DNA of 38,650 bases, taken from contig JAPPLU010000019.1 in assembly GCA_028874075.1 (NCBI GenBank), forward strand, positions 1 through 38,650, given 5' to 3'. The notes beneath the pieces are model-generated. The model searched no databases. It saw nothing but the letters and a program-made list of their open reading frames with translations, and was not told the DNA's origin. The DNA comes from Chloroflexota bacterium (lineage in GTDB: Bacteria > Chloroflexota > Dehalococcoidia > Lucifugimonadales > UBA3495). The position numbers and the translations under genes were made by a program. Position 1 is the stretch's first letter. Each line of letters begins with the position of its first letter. This document shows, piece after piece, positions 13,905 through 22,627 of this stretch.

Positions 13905-16480
13905 AACTGGAAATCCCCGAACTGTGCCTGGTGGCGCTGGTTGGCCCCTCCGGCTCGGGAAAGTCCACCTTTGCCGCCCGCTACTTCAAACCCACCGAGG
14001 TGGTGTCCTCCGACGCCTGCCGGTCCATGGTGGCCGACGACCCCAACGACCAGGCGGCTACGCCGGAGGCCTTCGCTCTCCTGAATTTCATAGCGTCATC
14101 GCGTCTGCGGGTCGGGCGCCTCACCGTCATTGACGCCACCAGCGTGCAGCCCCAGGCTCGCAAGTCGCTGGTCGAACTGGCCCGGGAGCATGACTGCCTG
14201 CCCGTGGCCATCGTATTGAACATGCCCGAGTCCCTCTGTCTGGCCCGCAACCAAGGACGAGACGATCGGAACTTCGGCTCCCACGTCGTCCGCCAGCAGA
14301 CGCAACAGTTGCGCCGGTCCATCCGGGGGCTGCGACGCGAGGGTTTCCGCTACGTCTACGTGCTCGATACTCCCGAGGATGTGGCGGCGGCCAGCATCCA
14401 GCGGGTACCGTCGTGGACCAATCGCCAGCATGAGACGGGTCCCTTCGACATCATCGGAGACGTGCACGGCTGTTTCGATGAACTGGTCTTGCTGCTAGAG
14501 CGATTGGGATACCAGGTCACGCAACCGCCTGCCGAGCGCGGCGCAGAAGATGGCTTTTCGGTGTTCCACCCCCAGGGACGCAGGGCCGTCTTCGTCGGCG
14601 ACCTGGTGGACCGTGGACCCGGCGTGGCCAACGTGCTGAAGCTGGTGATGTCGATGGTAACGGATGGTACGGCGCTGTGCGTCGCCGGCAACCACGAGTC
14701 CAAGCTGGTCCGCAAGCTGAAGGGTCGGAACGTCCAGGTCTCCCACGGACTGGCTGAGTCTCTGGAGCAACTGGAACTGGAAACGCCGCAATTCCAACAG
14801 CAGGCCACGCAGTTCATGGATGGCCTGATCAGCCATTACGTGCTGGACGGCGGCAACCTGGTGGTGGCCCACGCCGGGATGAAGGAGGAGTACCAGGGGC
14901 GGGCCTCCGCGCGGGTCAGGGACTTCTGCCTGTACGGCGAAACCACCGGAGAGACGGACGAATGGGGCCTGCCCGTGCGCGCCGACTGGGCCGCCGGCTA
15001 TCGCGGCAAGGCCACGGTGGTCTACGGGCACACGCCGGTGGCGGAGCCCGCGTGGTTGAACCGGACCATCAACGTCGATACCGGCTGCGTCTTCGGAGGA
15101 AGTCTGACCGCGCTCCGCTATCCCGAAAACGAGCTGGTGTCGGTTCCGGCGGCGCAGGTCTACTACGAGGCGGTGCGCCCCCTGGTTGGCGGCCCTGAGG
15201 AAGAACCCAGAGTTGCCGGAACCAATGACCGTCCGTCGAATCTGTTGCACGTCGACGACGTGATGGGAAAACGGGTGGTGTCGACCCGGCTTCGGGGCAA
15301 CGTCACCGTCAGGGAGGAACAGGCTGCGGCTGCCCTGGAGGTGATGAGCCGGTTCGCCCTGGATCCCCGGTGGCTGGTTTACCTGCCGCCCACCATCTCC
15401 CCGTGCGAGACCAGCAAGCTTCCCGGTCTTCTCGAACACCCGGCCGAGGTCTTCGGCTACTACCGCACCAATGGCGTCTCCAGCGTCGTCTGCGAGGAGA
15501 AGCACATGGGGTCCCGGGCCGTGGTCGTGGTGGGCCGCAGCGCCGATGTCACCCAACGTCGGTTCGGCATCGCCAGCGAGAGCGCCGGCACGTGCTACAC
15601 CCGGACGGGGCGGAGGTTCTTTGAAGACCCTGCACTTGAAGCCCAGTTCCTGGAACGGGTCCGCGCGGCCTGCGGCGAATCCGGCCTCTGGGAGGACCTG
15701 GAGACCGACTGGGCGCTGCTGGACTGCGAGCTGATGCCCTGGTCGATGAAGGCCCAGGAACTGGTGTTGGAGCAATACGCGCCGGTTGGAGTATCCGCTT
15801 ACGCCGGGCTGTCGGCGGCGCAAACTCCCCTGCAAGGTGCGTCGGCGCGTGGAGTGGACACCGGCGAGACCCTGGCGTCGGTCGACCAGCGCCTTCATCT
15901 GGCCCAACTCTATCGTGAAGCCTACGCCAGGTATTGCTGGCCGGTCACCTCGATTGATGACGTCAAAATCGCGCCCTTCCATCTGCTGGCCAGCGAGGGA
16001 AGGGTACATTCCGATAAGGACCACCTCTGGCATCTGGCTATGGCCGAGCGCCTGAGTCAGGCAGATACCGGGCTGTTCCGGGCGACGGGCCACCGGGTGG
16101 TGAACCTCGCCTCGCACGAAGAGGAGGAGGACGCCGTTCTCTGGTGGGAGGAATTGACCTCCGCAGGGGGCGAAGGAATGGTGGTGAAACCGGTCGACTT
16201 CGTAGCCGCAGGCAGGCGCGGCTTGGTGCAGCCGGCAATGAAATGCCGTGGCGGAGAGTACCTGCGTATCATCTACGGCCCCGAATACACCCTGCCCGCC
16301 AACCTGCAACGACTGCGGGGCCGTGGCCTCTCTACCAAACGGTCGCTGGCGCTGCGGGAATTCGCGTTGGGCCTGGAGGGGTTGCAGCGCTTCGTTGACC
16401 GTGAGCCGCTGTATCGAGTCCACGAGTGCGCCTTCGGGGTGCTGGCCCTGGAAAGCGAGCCGGTTGACCCGCGCCTGTAA
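13901..16480 (+). CDS. pnkp: Pnkp, three-domain RNA end-healing and sealing enzyme
   Basis: This 859-residue protein is full length for bacterial Pnkp and has all three catalytic modules. The 5'-kinase has a P-loop GPSGSGKST at 15-23 (Lys21). The metallophosphoesterase phosphatase has DIIGDVHGC at 183-191, GDLVDRG from 233, and GNHE at 263-266. The C-terminal ligase/adenylyltransferase has its nucleotidyl lysine expected at K534 in EEKHMGSR. The enzyme converts broken RNA ends to 5'-phosphate and 3'-OH and, activated by Hen1, seals them. The start overlaps hen1 by four bases. All key residues are intact and the frame is uninterrupted, unlike many small genes nearby, so the RNA-repair pair is probably functional. 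Confidence 0.95.
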   Translation: MKLEIPELCLVALVGPSGSGKSTFAARYFKPTEVVSSDACRSMVADDPNDQAATPEAFALLNFIASSRLRVGRLTVIDATSVQPQARKSLVELAREHDCLPVAIVLNMPESLCLARNQGRDDRNFGSHVVRQQTQQLRRSIRGLRREGFRYVYVLDTPEDVAAASIQRVPSWTNRQHETGPFDIIGDVHGCFDELVLLLERLGYQVTQPPAERGAEDGFSVFHPQGRRAVFVGDLVDRGPGVANVLKLVMSMVTDGTALCVAGNHESKLVRKLKGRNVQVSHGLAESLEQLELETPQFQQQATQFMDGLISHYVLDGGNLVVAHAGMKEEYQGRASARVRDFCLYGETTGETDEWGLPVRADWAAGYRGKATVVYGHTPVAEPAWLNRTINVDTGCVFGGSLTALRYPENELVSVPAAQVYYEAVRPLVGGPEEEPRVAGTNDRPSNLLHVDDVMGKRVVSTRLRGNVTVREEQAAAALEVMSRFALDPRWLVYLPPTISPCETSKLPGLLEHPAEVFGYYRTNGVSSVVCEEKHMGSRAVVVVGRSADVTQRRFGIASESAGTCYTRTGRRFFEDPALEAQFLERVRAACGESGLWEDLETDWALLDCELMPWSMKAQELVLEQYAPVGVSAYAGLSAAQTPLQGASARGVDTGETLASVDQRLHLAQLYREAYARYCWPVTSIDDVKIAPFHLLASEGRVHSDKDHLWHLAMAERLSQADTGLFRATGHRVVNLASHEEEEDAVLWWEELTSAGGEGMVVKPVDFVAAGRRGLVQPAMKCRGGEYLRIIYGPEYTLPANLQRLRGRGLSTKRSLALREFALGLEGLQRFVDREPLYRVHECAFGVLALESEPVDPRL

Positions 16481-16529
16481 ATCGCCCGCGAACGTTCATA
16501 CCAGGGTTACCGTTAATTGCGCCCCGTCA

Positions 16530-16687
16530 GTCAGCGCGGCGTTCCAACCCCTTACACGGACCCGCACCGCTAGGTGATCAGCCACCAGGCCACCAGGACG
16601 GTGACCGCCAGCAGGACCACCAGCACGGCGACGGCGATACCCAGCCGGGCAACCCAGCGCCTGGCCCCTTGGTGGCCGTCCTGCTCC
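16530..16687. repeat. Direct repeat copy B flanking hen1-pnkp
   Basis: The partner of copy A at 12052-12207. It covers the last approximately 37 codons of the gene at 16570-17025 plus about 40 bases past its stop. TGATCA and the following ACGGCGACGGCGAT run are shared exactly. Confidence 0.7.
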
Positions 16688-17025
16688 CGCAGCAACACTT
16701 CTTCCAGCTTGCGGTACTCGTCTATGGCGGTATCCGTCTCCGCCCGGGCCCGGTCCCTCTCCTGTTCCAACCGGTCCGCTTCCTCGGTCAGTTCCCCCAC
16801 CGTGCGTTCCAGTTTTTCAACCCTGGCTCTGGCTTGCCGCAGCAGTTCCCGGTTGCTGGGGTAACGGGGTCCCGGCAGCTTCACGTAGACCCGCCGGCCC
16901 TTTCGCCCCACCTCCACCTCGCCCTTGCGGATCATCCGGTCCAACGTGGACAGTGAGACCTCCAACTCCCGCGCCGCCTCCCCCTTGTCCACCCAGTGGA
17001 CATCGTCTTTGACTTTATCTAACAT
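16570..17025 (-). CDS. Membrane-anchored HTH/coiled-coil protein
   Basis: The 151-residue product has a MerR/excisionase-like helix-turn-helix (about 10-50: VDKGEAARELEVSLSTLDRM, then RKGEVEVGRKGRRVYVKL). A heptad-like coiled coil follows (about 62-112, rich in Arg, Glu and Leu), then a single C-terminal TM helix (about 124-148). The DNA-binding end would face the cytoplasm and be tethered to the membrane. GAGGTG six bases before the ATG at 17025 is preferred over a GTG three codons upstream. Two TTGCA dyads upstream may be its own operators. It is convergent with pnkp, and its 3' end is duplicated on the far side of hen1. Function unknown; roles in DNA tethering or in regulation are both possible. 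Confidence 0.75.
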   Translation of the reverse strand: MLDKVKDDVHWVDKGEAARELEVSLSTLDRMIRKGEVEVGRKGRRVYVKLPGPRYPSNRELLRQARARVEKLERTVGELTEEADRLEQERDRARAETDTAIDEYRKLEEVLLREQDGHQGARRWVARLGIAVAVLVVLLAVTVLVAWWLIT

Positions 17026-17060
17026 GTAAATCACCTCGTAAACGGCGATGCGTCAGGCGA

Positions 17061-17124
17061 TTGCACTTTTGCCAAAATCACCCTAATTGTTTTAGCGCGG
17101 TTTCTCACACTTGCAAAAATGCAA
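17061..17124 (-). promoter_or_regulatory. Pair of TTGCA dyads, candidate operators
   Basis: TTGCAAAAATGCAA at 17111-17124 is a perfect 5-4-5 dyad. TTGCACTTTTGCCAA at 17061-17075 is a close, slightly imperfect version. Their centres are about 50 bp apart, in the leader of the HTH gene starting at 17025. This spacing and position suit autoregulation. Confidence 0.35.
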
Positions 17125-17280
17125 TTATTGATTGGTCAAGGGGAATTGCAGCCCGTTTCGTACCTGAATCCAGAGAACTTTGACACATCGAGCGTTCCGC
17201 CGGACCCCTGAAATCAGGCCCGAAGTGACAGTCTGCGCCCCCGGACAACAGAGCGGGTAGAAGATGCCGTGTCAGCATGA

Positions 17281-18984
17281 TTAACGTGTCTCCTCCCGGC
17301 GCATCCGGCGGCGCAGTTTGTCCCACTCGTAGGCTCCCAGTTCCCGCAGCGCCAGCGGCGCACGCTCAGCATCCCACAGGGGGCGCCAGGACCGGCCCAG
17401 CAGCCCCCTATAGGACAGAAGCTCTCTACTGGACACCAGGATGGGCAGCTTCATGGCCGGCATCCGGGAGGCGGTGCTGGCGTAGGTCTCGGCCACCTCC
17501 TCGGTGTCCACCACGAACAGCGTGGTCGGGAAGGGCGGCTGGTCATCCCGGGGCGCGTCGGAGCGGTAGTAGCGGATGTAGGGGCGCAGGCGGGCGGCCA
17601 CTCCCCTGGGGTGGCGGGCGCGCAGCTCGTGCTCGAAGTAGAAGGGCACGTGCAGGGCGTTGACGAGCAGGTGTCCCACCGCGTCGGGAGCTATGGCGTC
17701 CTCGCCCCGGTTGAAGGCCCGGTCAGAGCGGGCAGTGGGTATGGACCATTGCAGTTCGCTGGCGTCCTCGGCCCGGGCTTCGGCGGCCAACTCCGACAGG
17801 AACCAGGTGATGCCGTCGGCGTGGCCGGTCTGGCGCTGCCAGGTTAGGATGCGGTGTCCCAGGGGCCGGGGCTGCCCGTGATTGTCGGCGGCAGGCTCCG
17901 TGCTCCATGTTGCCATGGTGGTGGACAGTTGCGCCCGGTCCCGGAGGGTGATGTACCTGATGCCCCGGTCGGACAGGGTGTAGCGCACGTCGCCCCGCTT
18001 GCCGCGCTGTTCCACCAGGCCCCAGGTATGCGTCAGGCTGCGGGTCATCTGGATGACCCTGCCGTCGGACACCCCCAGCCAGCGGGCCAGGTGTTCCCGG
18101 GGTATCATGGGATGGTCGGTGATCAGGTCCAGGGCGCGTTTCTCCGCCGGGCTGAGGCCGAAGGCTGGGCTGGACCGTACCATCCGCTCCGGGTCGGGCA
18201 GGGACGCCCGCTTGCGCTCCGGCGCCTCCGGTTGAAACCGTCCGCCGGGTTCGGCCTGGGAGACCACCTGCTCCAGGGTGCGGTACATCCTGCCAATCAC
18301 CCAGTTGGATGAAATCCAGGCCAGGCGTTCCCACGCTTCGAGGGTTTCCCGGTTCTCCACGGCCACGTAGCAGTCCCGAAGGTCAGCGTTAAGGCAGAAC
18401 TCGTCGGTGAGCCGCTGCTCCCAGGGGCTGGGAACCAGCACCAGCACCACGGAGGGACGGCGATTGTAGCGGTACTCGGCGATGGCCCGCAGCCGATCGT
18501 AAAGGGAGCGGCGCCGCAGCGCCAGGCCCTGGCGCACCACGCCGAAGCTGCGGCCGTTGTGGAGGGTGATCACCGCGTCGAAGCGGCCCCGGCGCTGGAA
18601 CTCCACCCGGGTTTCCAGTCCGTCCACGCCGGGGGACAGCGTTGCCGCCAGGCGGTACGCCGAGGCCACCGCGTCAATGCGGCGGATGAGCAATGCCAGC
18701 CACTGCCGGGACACCGGGTAGGCCCGCACGAAGTCTGAGGGAGCGTAGTAGTCCAGGACGTCGGCAGCTTCGGCGATGCCGTTCTTCGTGAGGTAGTAGC
18801 GGTGGCTGGAGGGAAGATGGGCCGTGCCGTGGCTCACCCGCTGGGCCAGGCCGTCGGCGAGCAGGTTTATCAGGGAGCGGTGGACCGTCGCCAGCGGCTC
18901 CCCCAGGATCAAGGCCAGTTCCCCCGCGTCGATGAAGGGCAGCCGGGCCAGGGAGTCCAGGATGCGCTCTCGTGAGAATGCCAT
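17281..18984 (-). CDS. Replication-relaxation-like protein, internally duplicated
   Basis: Starting at the ATG at 18984 the product has 567 residues and two similar halves. Each half has a winged helix (about 5-75 and 278-350, the latter ending YTLSDRGIRYITL) followed by a nuclease-like alpha/beta domain. The C-terminal half resembles the replication-relaxation family (PF13814), with IAPDAVGHLL (D434), a FEHELR strand (E451, E453), a helix ending LRPYIRYY and a TTLFVVDTEE strand. The N-terminal half repeats the pattern (RFDAVITL with D136, RLRAIAEY, SVVLVLV) but lacks the paired glutamates. The family is associated with plasmids and integrative elements. The frame extends 56 codons further upstream, but that part looks non-coding. 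Confidence 0.7.
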   Translation of the reverse strand: MAFSRERILDSLARLPFIDAGELALILGEPLATVHRSLINLLADGLAQRVSHGTAHLPSSHRYYLTKNGIAEAADVLDYYAPSDFVRAYPVSRQWLALLIRRIDAVASAYRLAATLSPGVDGLETRVEFQRRGRFDAVITLHNGRSFGVVRQGLALRRRSLYDRLRAIAEYRYNRRPSVVLVLVPSPWEQRLTDEFCLNADLRDCYVAVENRETLEAWERLAWISSNWVIGRMYRTLEQVVSQAEPGGRFQPEAPERKRASLPDPERMVRSSPAFGLSPAEKRALDLITDHPMIPREHLARWLGVSDGRVIQMTRSLTHTWGLVEQRGKRGDVRYTLSDRGIRYITLRDRAQLSTTMATWSTEPAADNHGQPRPLGHRILTWQRQTGHADGITWFLSELAAEARAEDASELQWSIPTARSDRAFNRGEDAIAPDAVGHLLVNALHVPFYFEHELRARHPRGVAARLRPYIRYYRSDAPRDDQPPFPTTLFVVDTEEVAETYASTASRMPAMKLPILVSSRELLSYRGLLGRSWRPLWDAERAPLALRELGAYEWDKLRRRMRREETR

Positions 18985-19583
18985 GATTCCAGCGTAACAG
19001 CCGGAAGCCGCCGCCGTCATTGGCAAAGTGTCAGTAAAGTGGCTACCCTTTCGCCAGCAACCTGGCCATAGTGCAATGTCCAACGGAACATCGACCGGCA
19101 GCAATGGCCACTTCTGAAGCGGTAGTGGTTCAGTATCTTCAATGGGCCGCAAAGGGTGTTGATCCGGCCATCCAGATATTTTTGGTCCAAATTTGATAGG
19201 GACAAATCTTTGGACGGTAACAGATTGACATTTTTCGGCTCGGCAGCTCTGCTAGCTGAATGGCGGTAGTTGCGGACCAAAAGGGAGCAAAGCATCAACC
19301 GAGTGGACCGGGCTCGGTCCACCGTGCGCAGGTAGGAAAACCCAGATGGCTGACGATGGGAGAGCCGTTTGCCTCAGCTGGTGGCTGAATGCCTGGGAGG
19401 AAGTTGGGCCGGGTCAAGCAGGCGAGTTTGGTGCGGCGATTTTGATCTTGATATATGGAGAAAGTAGGCGCCACAAAATCATCAGCGCTCGTTTTCGTCG
19501 AAAGTCCCTCGAAGATTGACCGGGTGATGCAAGAGGCGTATTCTCGGATCACGCACGAAAACGCAAGGGAACAGGAAGCCACA
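18985..19583. other. Intergenic, no convincing gene
   Basis: About 600 bases between divergent genes. Open frames exist on both strands, including a minus-strand frame at 19017-19322, but they lack ribosome-binding sites and protein-like composition. An AGGAAG about seven bases before 19584 belongs to the next gene. Confidence 0.4.
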
Positions 19584-20141
19584 ATGCGAGAGCTAATTAA
19601 ATGGCCCAACCAAATCTGGGCCGCTATCGGTGACGTGGCCATTGTTTTTGTTTGCGGCTTGACCGTGGGAATGGTGGAAGCTGGAAGCGCCCGGGTAAAC
19701 ATCGATAGGATCGTCATTGCGGGGATACCAGGCGCCGCGCCTCAGCGGTACAACATAAACTATTGGGGTGCCAGCGCTTGGATAACGCGCGAGTCCCCCG
19801 GAGTTTCGGCTGAGGCTACAGGTACGGAAACGGCCAATACCATCAACCACCACCGCAGCGACATGATATGGGACAACGGGAGTAACGTCTTCGACCCGTT
19901 TACCAACATTTACTATTATCAAGATGGCGATTTCCTGTTCCGCATCCCGAACGGGGTGTTTAGGCCAGACTCCGCATTCATACCCCAGGGATGGCATCGC
20001 AAGGGTGGAGTTAACCACATTACAAGGGTGGTGGTTAACAGCGAGAGCTTGACTGCGAAGGGCACCTACGGGTTCCGGTTATGCTCCGGGGGACATTGCG
20101 CCTCAGGAGTCAACCTAGAATCTGAGTGGACACTCTGGTAG
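19584..20141 (+). CDS. Secreted protein of unknown function
   Basis: The ATG at 19584 follows AGGAAG at about seven bases and begins MRELIKWPNQIWAAIGDVAI, leading into a hydrophobic core (VFVCGLTVGMVEAGSA) that acts as a signal peptide or anchor. A start 43 codons earlier would bury this signal, so it is rejected. The mature approximately 150 residues are rich in Asn, Gly, Tyr and Trp with two cysteines near the C-terminus (LCSGGHC), suggesting a small beta-rich extracellular protein. I recognise no family. It ends 41 bp before the SurA_N-like gene and may share its transcript. Confidence 0.6.
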   Translation: MRELIKWPNQIWAAIGDVAIVFVCGLTVGMVEAGSARVNIDRIVIAGIPGAAPQRYNINYWGASAWITRESPGVSAEATGTETANTINHHRSDMIWDNGSNVFDPFTNIYYYQDGDFLFRIPNGVFRPDSAFIPQGWHRKGGVNHITRVVVNSESLTAKGTYGFRLCSGGHCASGVNLESEWTLW

Positions 20142-20182
20142 ATTCCGGCACTTATCCAGTGCAAAAGAAAGGGCTATGGGCT

Positions 20183-21214
20183 ATGAGTATATTCAAGCTA
20201 AAGATAGCGACACGAACTTCCTTGGTGGTACTGCTCGTGGTCGCTGCCTTGATCACCGGAGGCGTGGCTGTTGGCGCCGGCACCTTTTGGTCAGATGACT
20301 ACCAGAGAGGTCAGGCAACGGCATCGGAATCGAGTGAGGACGACTCGGTGGTCGCCACCGCCGGAGACATGTCGATTAGCGCGCGGGAATTACATCAAGC
20401 AGTGCTGCATCTTCAACACATGAAGCAGATGGCAGAAAAGGAACTGCAAGGATTGGGCGAGGACGCTGACCTGCCAACCGATTACCTTCAAGACCGACAC
20501 AACCTGGTCATCGAATGGGGTGATGAGAACGCTGCCCTGGCAAGTTTGATACAGGAACACGTCCTGCATCAGAAAGCCACGGAACTCGGCCACGAAGTAA
20601 CCGACGAGGAGCTGGAGGAGAGCAAAGAGTGGGCGCGCGAAGCTTACGAACGCGGCGAGCTTGACGGGTACACTCAAGGATACATTGACTCCGTCGGGGC
20701 AGACCACTACTGGGACAACATATATCCCGCATTGGCGACTCGCTCAATGGCTATCGAGAAGCTCTATGACGGCGTGGCCGAAAAGGCAGGTACTCAGTCC
20801 CATGACGAGGTGCGGGTCCATTGGCATAACTTCGAGGAAGAGGTGATCTCCGCCGCCGAAATCACTGTGCCGGAAAGTGAGGAACATTCGGCGACGCTAG
20901 ACGGGGTTATGGGCTTCCTAGACGATGTAAGAGAGACCAACAGGGCCCATCTGCGAAAGGACGATGACTTGCCGGCCGCTCCAGATGATACCTGGGTAAT
21001 CCATGTCAAAAAGGCGAACAGCGAGACGTGGGAAGTCATACACCATCACGACGAACCGGAAGTCTGCACTGGGGAGGATGAAAACGGGAACAAGAGGCAT
21101 CACATATGCGATGCCGACGGGAAGGTATTGGCCGAGATAGGCCCAGGGGATGCGTCCGTCATAACCCCGCCTGGAGAGACGCTACCCATTTTCACCGAGG
21201 ATGGGCCAAAGTAA
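20183..21214 (+). CDS. Exported SurA_N-like protein without PPIase domain
   Basis: The 343-residue product begins MSIFKLKIATRTSLVVLLVV with one N-terminal TM/signal segment. Residues about 55-165 resemble the SurA/PrsA/trigger-factor chaperone N-domain: VATAGDMSISARELHQAVLH, then ALASLIQEHVLHQKATELGH and VTDEELEESKEW. In relatives this domain binds unfolded exported proteins. The expected rotamase domain is missing. Instead the C-terminal approximately 130 residues are acidic, with His-rich turns (HHHDEPEVC), two cysteines and a final ETLPIFTEDGPK. The product is therefore likely a membrane-anchored chaperone-like or regulatory protein. AGAAAGG precedes the ATG; earlier starts give a non-signal extension. 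Confidence 0.7.
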   Translation: MSIFKLKIATRTSLVVLLVVAALITGGVAVGAGTFWSDDYQRGQATASESSEDDSVVATAGDMSISARELHQAVLHLQHMKQMAEKELQGLGEDADLPTDYLQDRHNLVIEWGDENAALASLIQEHVLHQKATELGHEVTDEELEESKEWAREAYERGELDGYTQGYIDSVGADHYWDNIYPALATRSMAIEKLYDGVAEKAGTQSHDEVRVHWHNFEEEVISAAEITVPESEEHSATLDGVMGFLDDVRETNRAHLRKDDDLPAAPDDTWVIHVKKANSETWEVIHHHDEPEVCTGEDENGNKRHHICDADGKVLAEIGPGDASVITPPGETLPIFTEDGPK

Positions 21215-21535
21215 CTGAACCAGCGCCAAGGCGGGATGTTCATTTGGGCGGCCCACACAATCGGGTTGCCAGTCTGGTAGCCGCGCCTCTGCCTTGGATT
21301 GCAGCATAGGCCGTTCCGACGGACAGGGAAGTCGCGGGGCGGCAGGCGCATTGTCCAGTAGGTTGAAGGTCAGGTATAGCTCCGTGCTGACGATAGTGTA
21401 GTAGAAATAGTCCAGAATACCGTCTTGCCCCCCGGACAGGTTCTTGAATCCCCGGCGGCGCAAGGTGTCGCCTCCCTTCAGCAGACTGTGGGAACCCTGG
21501 AGTGTGCTATTGGGTTGATAGTGATGCGTGGGCAT
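21182..21535 (-). CDS. Possible small protein, unknown
   Basis: An ATG at 21535 on the minus strand is preceded by AAGGAG at eight bases, better than chance in this gene-poor region. The product starts MPTHHYQPNSTLQGSHSLLK and includes DYFYYTIVSTELYLTFNLL, but the C-terminal third overlaps the 3' end of the gene on the other strand and looks non-coding. It may be a shorter decayed gene. I recognise no family. Confidence 0.3.
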   Translation of the reverse strand: MPTHHYQPNSTLQGSHSLLKGGDTLRRRGFKNLSGGQDGILDYFYYTIVSTELYLTFNLLDNAPAAPRLPCPSERPMLQSKAEARLPDWQPDCVGRPNEHPALALVQLLWPILGENG

Positions 21536-21674
21536 TGCTGGTTCTCCTTATTCCAAATAAGTCTTTCCGGGCTTTGTCGGAGGGCCCTCACCTATAGGAC
21601 TGGACCAAAGGGGCGTCACCAGTGGGAACCGGAGCTGTCCTAATCTACAATGTCCCCGATACCCCGTGTAACTC

Positions 21675-21899
21675 GTGCAGCCCGCGTCAGCGTACTGGCT
21701 CAGGGCCTCCCGCCGATTCGACTCAGCGGAAGTGGACTATCGCACCCTGGCCTTCTGCTGCTGCATCCGGCAGGTTTCGCGGTGGATGCGGCAGGCGCTG
21801 CTGGACTCTGGGGATGCAAGCGGAGTGGGCAACAGCGAAAATCCTGAGGAATGGGACGGCGAAATCCTGACCTGGCAGTTGGCGGAGTTGATGGGCTGA
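21675..21899 (+). CDS. Possible small protein, unknown
   Basis: The 74-codon frame from a GTG contains a protein-like run (VDYRTLAFCCCIRQVSRWMR) followed by an acidic tail ending EEWDGEILTWQLAELMG. The composition, with well-placed tryptophans, suggests a genuine or relic small protein. There is no Shine-Dalgarno, and a stop lies directly upstream of the GTG. The region 21536-22193 otherwise shows no gene. Confidence 0.3.
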   Translation: MQPASAYWLRASRRFDSAEVDYRTLAFCCCIRQVSRWMRQALLDSGDASGVGNSENPEEWDGEILTWQLAELMG

Positions 21900-22193
21900 G
21901 GAAACTGGTTGCAGTGAGCAGCAATTGGAACGACGGCGGGCGAACGAGTCGTCAAGCACCGAAGATGTCGATACCTCCGAGGCTGACCACGAACGCGGCG
22001 ATGTTCCCAGTTGAGAACAGGAATAGTGGCCTACCCGGCACCAGTGAGCGTCAATGTGGGAAACGTGGTGTTGGCGCAGCAAGCGCAGCTGGACAGCGTG
22101 ATGCTGATGACGTCGCGAACGGATCTTGGTAAACTGAATTTAGCGCCACGCCAACGCGTAGGCCCAAAAAGAGACGGCGAAAATTGCGGCGCG

Positions 22194-22436
22194 ATGTCCA
22201 ATCCAGAGGACGATATGTTTTTCAGCTATCAACGGCAAGTGACATTCCTTGACTTCATCGGCGTACTTGCCGCCGTGCTTTATCTCTCCGGGATTGTTGT
22301 CTTATGGATCACCCTGGAATCGGCGCGGCATGGTGGGGCCTCCGATCTCTTGTTCCATGTTTTTCTCGCGGGTGGGGCGCTGACTTGCTTCGGGTTTGTC
22401 GTCTCCACTCTGTACCTGCTGTTTGACAAGGAATAG
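22194..22436 (+). CDS. Small two-helix membrane protein
   Basis: The 80-residue product (MSNPEDDMFFSYQRQVTFLD) has two TM segments, about 21-40 and 52-75, joined by a short polar loop (ESARHGGASD). There is no strong ribosome-binding site; an internal ATG (codon 8) is an alternative start. A longer frame begins upstream but reads as non-coding. It lies 190 bp before hsdM on the same strand. Function is unknown. Confidence 0.45.
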   Translation: MSNPEDDMFFSYQRQVTFLDFIGVLAAVLYLSGIVVLWITLESARHGGASDLLFHVFLAGGALTCFGFVVSTLYLLFDKE

Positions 22437-22627
22437 CGGTTAGCTCACGTCCTTTGTGATTCGGATAGTCGCAGGGCTCCTTCTTACTATTTCAATCGCT
22501 GAGGATCCCAACGAATGTGGAAGTACTCGCCGATTTCTGTACAACACGGCTACGGTTCCGAAGGCGGGAACCTCAGGCGTGGGATGGCCTGCTGAGGCTC
22601 CAAAGGCAAGTCGAAAAGTAAATCACT

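Noticed and set aside
14495..16423. A 642-codon open frame antisense to pnkp
   Set aside because: The pnkp strand has all catalytic motifs; the antisense frame is compositionally biased and has no recognisable protein content.
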